Positions 1 through 7,020 of a DNA stretch of 64,000 nt are shown here, piece after piece (within the stretch, counting starts at the first letter, position 1; each line of letters opens with the position of its first letter). The DNA is from Paramicrobacterium fandaimingii (lineage in GTDB: Bacteria > Actinomycetota > Actinomycetes > Actinomycetales > Microbacteriaceae). Under the pieces are notes generated by a model. It ran no database searches. It was not told where the DNA came from and saw nothing but the letters and a program-made list of their open reading frames with translations. The translations under genes were made by a program, and so were the position numbers. Where the stretch lies: assembly GCF_011751745.2 (NCBI RefSeq), contig NZ_CP061170.1, forward strand, positions 930,001 to 994,000, given 5' to 3'.

Positions 1-753
1 CAGCAGCTCGGCTTCGATGGGCTCATCGTCAGCGACGCCCTCGACATGGCGGGGGCCAGCGCCGAGATCGGCATTCCCGAGGCGGCGGTGCGAGCGCTCG
101 CCGCGGGCGTCGACCTGCTCTGCATCGGCACGGCGAACACCGATGAGCAACTGCGTGACATCGAGCGGGCGATCGCGGATGCTGTCGCGGGTGAGCGGCT
201 CGCGGCATCCCGTGTCGAACAGGCGGCGGCCCGCGTACGCATGTTCGCGTCGCGCACAGGGGTCTCTGACACGGCAGCATCGCCGGAGACGTTCGACGAT
301 GCCGCGATTGCCGAGGCCGTGCGGGCGATCTCGACGTCGGTTGGAGCGCCCGAGCTCGACGAGGCGCGAACGCCCGCCGCCGTGCTGCGCCTCGATGCCG
401 TGGCGAACATTGACGTCGGCTCGGCGCCGTGGGGCCCGTTCAGCCTCGACGACCCGTGGCGGCGAACCCCGGTGACGCGCATGGATCTGGCGCACGACGA
501 CCCCACCACTGTTGCACGTACGCTTGACGCCGACGCGAGCCCCGGAACGATCATCGTCGTCGGCAAGGGCAACCACAGGCATCCGGCCGCGATCGCCGTG
601 ATCGACGCTCTTCGGGCCGCTGGACGGCAGGTGCTGACCATCGACATGGGCTGGCCCTCGGACGATCGCGCCTATGCAGACGTTGCAACATTCGGCGCCT
701 CGCGGCTGATGGGGGCCGCCCTCATTCGGCACATCTTCGGCCCGGACGCCTGA
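1..753 (+). CDS. GH3 beta-N-acetylhexosaminidase (NagZ-like), 3' part
   Basis: The reading frame is open from the first base, so the 5' end lies outside the window. The visible 250 residues begin in the conserved GH3 block GFDGLIVSDALDM; the Asp coded at 34-36 is the expected catalytic nucleophile of the family. The SDALDM form is typical of NagZ-type enzymes, which release N-acetylglucosamine from muropeptides or chitin-like oligomers. The C-terminal half resembles the second alpha/beta domain of longer actinobacterial members. The gene sits about 100 bases before nagB in the same direction, consistent with release of GlcNAc followed by its catabolism. Family is seen; exact substrate is inferred. 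Confidence 0.8.
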   Translation, partial: QQLGFDGLIVSDALDMAGASAEIGIPEAAVRALAAGVDLLCIGTANTDEQLRDIERAIADAVAGERLAASRVEQAAARVRMFASRTGVSDTAASPETFDDAAIAEAVRAISTSVGAPELDEARTPAAVLRLDAVANIDVGSAPWGPFSLDDPWRRTPVTRMDLAHDDPTTVARTLDADASPGTIIVVGKGNHRHPAAIAVIDALRAAGRQVLTIDMGWPSDDRAYADVATFGASRLMGAALIRHIFGPDA

Positions 754-855
754 CGGCGGGCACCGGAATTCACCAGAACCCGCTACGCTCGGAGGCGGCA
801 GCCCGCAGAGCCCGTGCTCAACGCCCGCCCGCTGAAACTCAGAAGGAAAACATCA

Positions 856-1635
856 ATGGCTGAAGTCATCATCGTCCCGTCCGCAGAAGAAGCGGGTTCC
901 CTCGTCGCAGACGAGATCATCTCGCTTGTCGCGGATAAGCCGAACGCCGTGCTCGGCCTTGCGACCGGGTCGACCCCGCTGCCGGTGTATCGGGCGCTCG
1001 CTGGCAGGCGCGACGAGATGGACCTGTCGAAGGTCTCCGGCTTTGCGCTCGACGAGTACGTCGGGCTGCCGGCATCCCACCCCGAGAGTTACCGCTCGGT
1101 GATCACACGTGATGTCGTGGAGCCGCTCGGTCTCAACCCCGAATTCGTGCACGTTCCCAACGGAGCGCTTGAGTCGATTCAGCACGCGGGCGTTGACTAT
1201 GAGGCGGCCATCGCGGAGGCTGGTGGCATCGACCTGCAGATTCTCGGCATCGGCACAGACGGGCACGTGGGCTTCAATGAGCCCGGGTCATCGTTCGCGT
1301 CGCACACGCGCGTGAAGACGCTCACCGAGCAGACGCGGCGCGATAACGCCCGCTTCTTCGACTCAGAAGACGACGTACCCATGCACTGCATCACGCAGGG
1401 GCTCGGCACGATTCAGCGTGCACGGCACATCGTTCTGCTCGCGTTCGGGGCGGGCAAGGCGCGTGCCGTCGCCGGTGCTGTGGAGGGCCCCATCACGGCA
1501 TCCCTGCCGGGTTCGTCACTGCAGCTTCACGTGCGGGCGACGGTCATCGTCGACGAGGCCGCGGCGGCGGAGCTGAAAAACGCCGACTACTATCGGCATG
1601 CATACGCGAACAAGCCCTCCTGGCAGGGCCTTTGA
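856..1635 (+). CDS. nagB: glucosamine-6-phosphate deaminase
   Basis: NagB converts glucosamine-6-phosphate to fructose-6-phosphate and ammonia, the step that brings amino sugars into glycolysis. The 259-residue product has the family's normal length (E. coli NagB has 266). Visible motifs are the sugar-phosphate loop LATGSTPLPVYRAL, the acid-base region ALDEYVGL and the active-site block GIGTDGHVGFNEPGSSF. The ATG at 856 follows the Shine-Dalgarno sequence AGAAGGA at 841-847; an upstream in-frame extension to 814 lacks both conservation and a binding site. A possible -10 box TACGCT lies at 783-788. It works with nagA near 33 kb and the hexosaminidases in this window. Confidence 0.95.
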   Translation: MAEVIIVPSAEEAGSLVADEIISLVADKPNAVLGLATGSTPLPVYRALAGRRDEMDLSKVSGFALDEYVGLPASHPESYRSVITRDVVEPLGLNPEFVHVPNGALESIQHAGVDYEAAIAEAGGIDLQILGIGTDGHVGFNEPGSSFASHTRVKTLTEQTRRDNARFFDSEDDVPMHCITQGLGTIQRARHIVLLAFGAGKARAVAGAVEGPITASLPGSSLQLHVRATVIVDEAAAAELKNADYYRHAYANKPSWQGL

Positions 1636-1653
1636 GCCTCTGAGTCCCTGACG

Positions 1654-1751
1654 CGCGCACTCGCGTGCCACTCAAGCGCGCACAATCGCGTGCCACTTTT
1701 TGCTGAAATTTCGTCGCTGAAGGAGCAAAGAATGGCACGCGATTGTGCGCG
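1654..1751. repeat. Repeat triplet with perfect 19-bp inverted repeat (candidate bidirectional terminator)
   Basis: Bases 1677-1695 (CGCGCACAATCGCGTGCCA) are the exact reverse complement of 1733-1751, with 37 bases between. A near-identical direct copy lacking AA precedes it at 1654-1672. The element lies between the convergent ends of nagB and tatA, where a hairpin could end transcription from both sides; it has no strong T-run. A dispersed palindromic repeat is the alternative. Confidence 0.6.
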
Positions 1752-1835
1752 GCTGAGACGTCTGCGGCGCGGACCCCGGGTACGGATGCGCAGGGCGCGG
1801 GCGCACACAGGTACAGACGTGTGGGATGCTCGGCG

Positions 1836-2102
1836 CTAGGCGGTGTCGTTGCGTGGCGCTGTGGCTTCCGCGGCCGGAGCCGGACCAGCGGCCGTGGCTG
1901 AAGCGGGTGCCGGTGTGGCGTCCGCCGGTGCAGCGGTGCTGGTTGCATCGCTATCGCTGGAGACCTCGCGAACTTCCTTCTTGAAGATCTTCATCGACTC
2001 GCCGACGCTCTTGGCAAGGCCCGGCAGCTTGGGAGCCCCGAACAGCAGCAGCACGATGAACAGAATGATGACGAAGTGCCATCCGGTGAGATTGGCGAGC
2101 AT
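1836..2102 (-). CDS. tatA: Sec-independent translocase protein TatA
   Basis: TatA is the pore-forming subunit of the twin-arginine pathway, exporting folded proteins. The 88-residue product has the classic layout: a single N-terminal membrane helix (LTGWHFVIILFIVLLLFG), a PKLPGLAKSVGESM amphipathic hinge and helix, then an acidic Ala/Pro-rich tail. The start at 2102 is chosen over the ATG at 2114 because the codons of the longer form contain the GGAGG that fits as ribosome binding site for the inner ATG. It stands alone, convergent with nagB. A TATGCT -10 box lies at 2145-2150, followed by a 12-bp palindrome. Confidence 0.88.
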   Translation of the reverse strand: MLANLTGWHFVIILFIVLLLFGAPKLPGLAKSVGESMKIFKKEVREVSSDSDATSTAAPADATPAPASATAAGPAPAAEATAPRNDTA

Positions 2103-2128
2103 GCGGACCTCCACGTCGAAACGCTCAA

Positions 2129-2150
2129 AGACTTAAGTCTCTCCAGCATA
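2129..2150 (-). promoter_or_regulatory. tatA promoter with palindrome at the start of the transcript
   Basis: Reading on the minus strand, a TATGCT -10 box (2145-2150) is followed by the perfect 12-bp palindrome AGACTTAAGTCT (2129-2140), which overlaps the expected transcription start. It could be an operator or a 5' mRNA hairpin. No regulator can be assigned. Confidence 0.4.
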
Positions 2151-2221
2151 AGCGCTGCGCTCGGTTCTTGCTGAGAATCGGGGTCGGGTCGAGAATCAGG
2201 GCCGCGCGCAGAACCTGAGCG

Positions 2222-3577
2222 TCAGAACACCTTGCCGGGGTTCAGGATGCCCAGAGGGTCGAACACCTGCTTGATCTGCCGCTGCAGGTCGAGCTGATCC
2301 TCGCCAAGCTCGTCGCCAAGCCACCGCTTCTTGAGAATGCCGATGCCGTGCTCGCCCGTGAGCGTGCCGCCGAGCTTCAGCGCTGCCAGAAACAACTCGT
2401 CTGCCGCCGCCCATACCTGATCGGGAACGTCCGGCCCGTCAAAGATGAAGTTGGGGTGAAGATTGCCGTCTCCCGCATGAGCGAGCGTGGGGATCGTGAT
2501 GCCGAACTTCTTCTCGATCGCGGCGATCGCATCGAACATGTCGGGCAGCGCCGTGCGCGGAACCGAGACGTCTTCAATGAGCGTCGTTCCCAGCGCCTCG
2601 AGCGACGGGTGTGCGGCACGACGGATGGCGAGCAGCTTCTCTGCCTCGTCGCGGTCGGTTGTCATGTCGGCATCGCCGCCGCGACCTGTGATGATCTCGA
2701 GTGCTCTGTGGGCATCTTCTGCCGCGCCGGGGCCGTCGAACTGCACAGCGAGATGCGCGTTGCCCCGCTGCGCGAGCGAGCTGCCGACGAATGCGTCGAT
2801 CGCGCGCAGCACAGACGGGTCGATGAGCTCCATCACGGCGGGCTGCAGACCCGCTGCGGTGATCGCGGCGGATGCTGCGGCGGCATCCCGAACCCCGGGA
2901 TAGAACGAGGCGATGGCTGCCAACGTTCCGGCCACCTCCCGGCGAATGCGCACCGTCGCCTCGACGATGACTCCGAGCAGCCCTTCCGACCCGACCATCA
3001 GTGCCGTGAGGTCGAGGCCCGTAACGCCCTTGACGCTGCGATGGCCAAGGGTGAGCAGCCGGCCGTCCGGCAGCACCACCTTCAGGCCAAGAACAGCATC
3101 GCGCGTCACACCGTACTTGGCGCACAGCAGTCCGCCCGCGTTCGTCGCGATGTTTCCGCCGACCGTCGAGATCGCCTTCGACGCCGGATCAGGCGCGAAC
3201 CACAGACCCTGTTCGCCGAGAATCTCGTTGAACCGGCCATTCAGGATGCCGGGTTCGACAACGGCGAGCAGATCGGACTCGTTGATCTCGAGCACTCGGT
3301 CCATCGCGAGGGTCGAGAGCACGATCTCGCCTGAGCTGGCGATGGCTCCTCCCGCGAGCCCTGTGCCAGCGCCGCGCGTCACGACGGGCGTGCGCGTCTG
3401 CGTCGCGATGCGCATCGTCGTCTGTACGTCAGCGATGGTGCGGGCGGTGACGACGGCGAGCGGTGCGGCGGCCGAGCTATGGCCCGACTTGTCCAAGCGC
3501 ATTGCGTCGAGCTGCGCGGCATCCGTCGATACCGCATCGCCCAGCGCCTCGGCGAGCTGGGCCGCCACATCAGTCAT
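2222..3577 (-). CDS. FAD-binding oxidase, GlcD/D-lactate dehydrogenase type
   Basis: This 451-residue flavoprotein oxidises a 2-hydroxyacid such as glycolate or D-lactate. The N-terminal FAD_binding_4 domain (about residues 35-175) shows the PVVTRGAGTGLAGGA pyrophosphate loop and GGNIATNAGG. The C-terminal FAD-oxidase_C domain ends with HAGDGNLHPNFIF and GEHGIGILK, the usual metal/substrate motifs. Length equals typical GlcD. The start overlaps the end of the upstream YrdB-like gene by 8 bases, so the two are translationally coupled. There is no GlcE or GlcF partner, favouring a single-subunit D-lactate or glycolate dehydrogenase. Substrate is not determined by sequence. Confidence 0.85.
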   Translation of the reverse strand: MTDVAAQLAEALGDAVSTDAAQLDAMRLDKSGHSSAAAPLAVVTARTIADVQTTMRIATQTRTPVVTRGAGTGLAGGAIASSGEIVLSTLAMDRVLEINESDLLAVVEPGILNGRFNEILGEQGLWFAPDPASKAISTVGGNIATNAGGLLCAKYGVTRDAVLGLKVVLPDGRLLTLGHRSVKGVTGLDLTALMVGSEGLLGVIVEATVRIRREVAGTLAAIASFYPGVRDAAAASAAITAAGLQPAVMELIDPSVLRAIDAFVGSSLAQRGNAHLAVQFDGPGAAEDAHRALEIITGRGGDADMTTDRDEAEKLLAIRRAAHPSLEALGTTLIEDVSVPRTALPDMFDAIAAIEKKFGITIPTLAHAGDGNLHPNFIFDGPDVPDQVWAAADELFLAALKLGGTLTGEHGIGILKKRWLGDELGEDQLDLQRQIKQVFDPLGILNPGKVF

Positions 3578-3932
3578 GGTTGCCGATCTCCCTGCGCCCG
3601 CTCATGACGCCGCTTGTGACAGCGACAACGGCGAAGATTACCGCGACGATGGGCTGCCCCATGTCCCACCATGCGAAGACCGCGGTGCCCATCACGGCGA
3701 TCTCGACGATGGCTTTGCCGAAGACATCCATCTGGAACACCGCCTTGGGGGAGCGGAACAGTGCCCAGAGCACGATGGCGATCACGGGTGCGCCGATGCC
3801 CACGACGACATTCCAGGGCAGAGCGAAGCAGATGAAGCCCCAGAGGCCAAGGGAGACGAATGCGAAGATCTCGAGAACGAACCGCACGATGTCGATGACG
3901 CTGACGCGAACGGGTTCAGATGTTGAAGTCAC
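3570..3932 (-). CDS. YrdB/DUF2568-family small membrane protein
   Basis: A 120-residue integral membrane protein with about four hydrophobic helices and few charged residues until the short basic C-terminus. The pattern FVLEIFAFVSLGLWG followed by ALPWNVVVGIGAPV is that of the YrdB (DUF2568) family, whose function is unknown. The GTG start at 3932 is supported by a TAGACT box exactly 6 bases upstream, indicating a leaderless transcript. It is first in a two-gene unit with the GlcD-type oxidase; a role linked to that enzyme is only inferred from the overlap. Confidence 0.75.
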   Translation of the reverse strand: MTSTSEPVRVSVIDIVRFVLEIFAFVSLGLWGFICFALPWNVVVGIGAPVIAIVLWALFRSPKAVFQMDVFGKAIVEIAVMGTAVFAWWDMGQPIVAVIFAVVAVTSGVMSGRREIGNHD

Positions 3933-3938
3933 ACATCA

Positions 3939-3944
3939 AGTCTA
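3939..3944 (-). promoter_or_regulatory. -10 box of a leaderless promoter (YrdB/oxidase operon)
   Basis: TAGACT on the minus strand ends 6 bases before the GTG start at 3932, so transcription should begin at or next to the start codon. No Shine-Dalgarno sequence is present. Confidence 0.5.
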
Positions 3945-3974
3945 CGATGCCTCATGGCGCCGGTCGGCGCGGCG

Positions 3975-4739
3975 TCAAGCGCCGGGGCGCCCAACGCGCG
4001 ACAGGAACGCTTGCGTCTCGGCCTGCTGTGGATGGTCGAAGAGTTGCTCCGGCGTACCGGCCTCAATGATGCGGCCCTGCGAGAGGAAAATGACGCGGTC
4101 GGCGACCCTGCGGGCGAATGACATCTCGTGCGTCGCCATGACCATCGTGCTCCCCGCCTGTTTCAGCTCACCGACGAGATCGAGCACTTCGCCGACCAGC
4201 TGAGGATCGAGGGCGCTCGTGATCTCGTCGAGAAGCAGCAGTTCGGGCTCTGTCGCGATGGCGCGCGCGATCGCGACGCGCTGCTGCTGCCCTCCCGAGA
4301 GCCGGTCGGGGTACTCGGCAGCCTTCTCTTCCAGGCCGATGCGCCGCAGCAGCTCTCGTGCGCGTGACTCCGCCTCGGTCTTTCCGATGCCGAAGACGTT
4401 GCGGCTCGCCAACGTGATGTTGTGCAGAACAGAGAGGTGGGGAAAGAGGTTGTAGTGCTGAAAGACGACGCCGATGCGTGCGCGCACGCGATCGGCGTTC
4501 ACGCGGGGATCGGTGATGTCATCGCCCTGCAAGAAGATCTGGCCGTCATCGACGCGCTCAAGAAGGTTGATGGTCTTCAGCAGCGTTGACTTTCCTGATC
4601 CGCTCGCGCCGATCAAAGCAACAACGTCGTGTTCGGCGACATCGATGTCGATGCCCTGCAGCACGGCAGTATCGTCGAACCACTTCTGCACACCGGTGAC
4701 GCGAAGCACAGGCTCTGGCGTGGCGGGTCGCTCGCTCAT
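3975..4739 (-). CDS. Polar amino-acid ABC transporter, ATP-binding protein
   Basis: ATPase of a GlnQ/ArtP-type importer, 254 residues. All nucleotide-binding motifs are present: Walker A GASGSGKST, the Q-loop region VVFQHYNLFPHLSVL, signature LSGGQQQRVAIARAI, Walker B ELLLLDEITSALDP and the switch His in ATHEM. The start at 4739 forms a 4-base ATGA overlap with the permease gene upstream. It is the last gene of the binding protein-permease-ATPase operon covering 3975-6483. The substrate is probably a polar amino acid; which one cannot be read from sequence. Confidence 0.93.
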   Translation of the reverse strand: MSERPATPEPVLRVTGVQKWFDDTAVLQGIDIDVAEHDVVALIGASGSGKSTLLKTINLLERVDDGQIFLQGDDITDPRVNADRVRARIGVVFQHYNLFPHLSVLHNITLASRNVFGIGKTEAESRARELLRRIGLEEKAAEYPDRLSGGQQQRVAIARAIATEPELLLLDEITSALDPQLVGEVLDLVGELKQAGSTMVMATHEMSFARRVADRVIFLSQGRIIEAGTPEQLFDHPQQAETQAFLSRVGRPGA

Positions 4740-5620
4740 ACCTGTCCTCCCACCTGCTCGCGGCGTTGCGCTCGCGCCGTGTACCAGTCGGTGAGCCGGA
4801 TCATCGGCCACGACAGCAGCACGAAGAGGATGCCCGCAACAACGTATGGCGTGAAGTTGTAGATGCTCGCGACTTCGATCTGCGCGGCTCGGATCGCGTC
4901 GACGGCGCCGAGCACGGAAATCAGGCCGACGTCCTTCTGCATCGAGACGAAATCGTTCATGAGAGCCGGTGTCACCTTGCGCACCGCTTGGGGAAGAACG
5001 ACGAGCCGCAGGGTCTTCGAATACCCGAGCCCGAGCGACCGCGCCGCCATCCGCTGTGATGGGTGAACGGCTTCGATTCCCGCGCGCAGCACTTCGGCGA
5101 CGTACGACGAATACGTCAGCGTCAGAGCGACGGTTCCCCACACCTGCATGGGCAGGCGATCGGTGAACCCGAGAGCGGGAATGCCGAAGCCGACGAGATA
5201 GAGAACAAGCAGAAGCGGGATGCCGCGAAAGAAGTCGGTGTAGATCGCGGCGCCGAGGCGGATCGGCGCAAAGACAGCGCCGCGAAGCGTTCGTGCGATG
5301 GCGAGAAGGGAGCCGAAGATTCCCACGAGAATGGCGGCGAAGAAGAGCACCTGAATGTTGAGCCAGAGGCCGACGAGGATGCTGGGAAAGGAGGCCATTG
5401 CGGTCTCGACGTCGAAGAACGAACGGCGCACGTCGTCCCAGCCGGGACTGTTGACGAGCACAATCCACACCACGACGGCGAAGACGATCGTGCTCGCCAC
5501 GCTGATGACCAGCGACCGGAGCGTCTGCTTACGTCGATAGGATCGGCGTTCACGCTCGACGCGGCTGGGTTCAGGCCGCGCAGGGCCCGTAGACGTACTG
5601 GTATCTGCGTCGTTTGTCAC
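4736..5620 (-). CDS. Polar amino-acid ABC transporter, permease
   Basis: A 294-residue inner-membrane permease of the His/Glu/Gln/Arg (HEQRO) type. After a charged cytoplasmic N-terminus of about 35 residues it has a hydrophobic helix, then the conserved core of five helices with the EAA loop EAVHPSQRMAARSLGLGYSK that docks onto the ATPase. DFFRGIPLLLVLYLVGFGIP is typical of this family. No second permease gene is present, so it likely works as a homodimer. It starts 17 bases after the binding-protein gene and overlaps the ATPase gene by 4 bases. Confidence 0.92.
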   Translation of the reverse strand: MTNDADTSTSTGPARPEPSRVERERRSYRRKQTLRSLVISVASTIVFAVVVWIVLVNSPGWDDVRRSFFDVETAMASFPSILVGLWLNIQVLFFAAILVGIFGSLLAIARTLRGAVFAPIRLGAAIYTDFFRGIPLLLVLYLVGFGIPALGFTDRLPMQVWGTVALTLTYSSYVAEVLRAGIEAVHPSQRMAARSLGLGYSKTLRLVVLPQAVRKVTPALMNDFVSMQKDVGLISVLGAVDAIRAAQIEVASIYNFTPYVVAGILFVLLSWPMIRLTDWYTARAQRREQVGGQV

Positions 5621-5637
5621 GAGGTGTTGGGATGCTC

Positions 5638-6483
5638 CTAAGACAGGACTGTGGCGCCGGCGTTGTCAGCGAGCCACTTCTCGGCGAGTTCGTCGAGTGT
5701 GCCGTCGTCGCGGAGTGCATCGACGGCTTCCGTCACCGCATCGGTGAGGGGCGAGTCGTTCTCGAGCAGCAGTGCGAGTTCGTCGCCGCCTTCTGAGCTC
5801 TCGAATTGCCCAACCAGAACGCCGTCGTCGAGCACAGCGTTTGCATTGTAGAACGCCGTGGGAAGGTCGGTGACGAGTGCGTCGATGTTGCCGGCGATGA
5901 GTGCCTGAACCGTATCTTCGTTGCTGTTGAAAATGGCGGGATCCGTGCCGATCGCCTCTTTCACCGCCGCGATCGATGTCGAACCGGCGGCGACGCCGAC
6001 CTTCACATCGGCGAGGTCGGCGAGCGACGTCGCCTCAGCGGCAGAGCTCCCCTCCAGGCTCACGACGCCCTGCGTCGTCTCGTAATAGGGAGATGAGAAG
6101 TCGACGGCCTTTTCGCGGTCGTCGTTTGCCGAGAACTGCTGAATGTTGATGTCGAAGTCCTTGGGCCCGGGCGCGATCACCGTGTCGAACGGAGTGCGAA
6201 TCCAGACGACATCCGACGTATCGAAGCCCAGCTCATCAGCGACGGCGTAGGCGACAGCCGCTTCGAATCCTTCACCCGACTCCGGGTCGTCGTTCTCGAC
6301 CCAGGGCGAGTAGGCAGGCTCGCCTGTCGCGATCGTGAACTTCCCCTGCGTCACGGTCTCCAGGCCGGAGTCGCTGCCGTCGGCGGCATCCTGAGGGGTC
6401 GACGCCGAGCACGCGGACAGCGCGATCATTGTCGCTGCGGCGCTGGCAATGGCAAGTGATCGCAGAACGAAACGAGTTTTCAC
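5638..6483 (-). CDS. Amino-acid ABC transporter, substrate-binding lipoprotein
   Basis: SBP_bac_3 family protein of 281 residues. A signal peptide with basic start and hydrophobic core ends in the lipobox LSAC, so the mature protein is anchored by a lipidated Cys. The domain includes FTIATGEPAYSPWV, a GFEAAVAYAVADELGF segment and AGSTSIAAVKE typical of periplasmic amino-acid binders. The GTG start at 6483 is preferred because it directly precedes the signal peptide and follows GAAGAGGA; a longer ORF to 6555 would bury the signal. It is the first gene of the transporter operon. Confidence 0.9.
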   Translation of the reverse strand: MKTRFVLRSLAIASAAATMIALSACSASTPQDAADGSDSGLETVTQGKFTIATGEPAYSPWVENDDPESGEGFEAAVAYAVADELGFDTSDVVWIRTPFDTVIAPGPKDFDINIQQFSANDDREKAVDFSSPYYETTQGVVSLEGSSAAEATSLADLADVKVGVAAGSTSIAAVKEAIGTDPAIFNSNEDTVQALIAGNIDALVTDLPTAFYNANAVLDDGVLVGQFESSEGGDELALLLENDSPLTDAVTEAVDALRDDGTLDELAEKWLADNAGATVLS

Positions 6484-6588
6484 GGGGGTCCTCTTCAGAT
6501 GCTGGGCGCGCACAGGGAAACGGCGCCACTGAGTAACAATATCGTCGTTCGGCATCCCGGTGCGCGGGCATGACGAATTGTTGCTCTG

Positions 6589-7020
6589 TCAGTCGGCAAG
6601 ACGCCAGTCTGCAAAGTCGAAACCGGGCGTCACAAGGCAGCTGACGAGCACATCGTCGTCGCCCGGGATCGTGCGCTGCCAGCATCCGGCGGGAACGATG
6701 AACTGCTGGCGCGCATTCTCTTTGCCGGGGGAGCCGAGCAGCGCAGTCTCACCGGTCTCGCTTGGGTTGTCGCCCGTGCCCCCGAGCTCCAATCGCAGTG
6801 CGCCCGGCCCATGCCACATCCAGACTTCGTCTGATGCGACAACATGCCAGCGCGAATGCTCTCCTGCGGGCAGCCAGAAATAGATGAGCGTCGCTGCGGG
6901 CCGATCGCCTCCAGGTGTCGCGAGTGCATCGGCGGCCGTGAATGTGCGACGGTACCAGCCGCCTTCGGGATGCTGTTCAAGGTTCAGCTCGCGGATGGCG
7001 TCGAAGGTCATGCTGATCAT
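6589..7020 (-). CDS. DUF985 (cupin_5) family protein
   Basis: A 143-residue single-domain cupin. The family opening LNLEQHPEGGWYRRTF, the central FWLPAGEHSRWHVVASDEVWMWHGPG and the barrel strand FIVPAGCWQR are clear. Members are proposed sugar-epimerase-like or metal-binding cupins; no activity is established for this group. The ATG shares a 4-base ATGA overlap with the stop of the SAH-hydrolase/deaminase fusion gene, so it is co-translated with it. That coupling suggests a role in the same nucleoside or sulfur metabolism, which is inference. Confidence 0.85.
   Translation of the reverse strand: MISMTFDAIRELNLEQHPEGGWYRRTFTAADALATPGGDRPAATLIYFWLPAGEHSRWHVVASDEVWMWHGPGALRLELGGTGDNPSETGETALLGSPGKENARQQFIVPAGCWQRTIPGDDDVLVSCLVTPGFDFADWRLAD

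Noticed and set aside
3975..5468. Long minus-strand frame of 497 codons
   Set aside because: Its first half is a shadow of the permease gene; only the part from 4739 is the ATPase.
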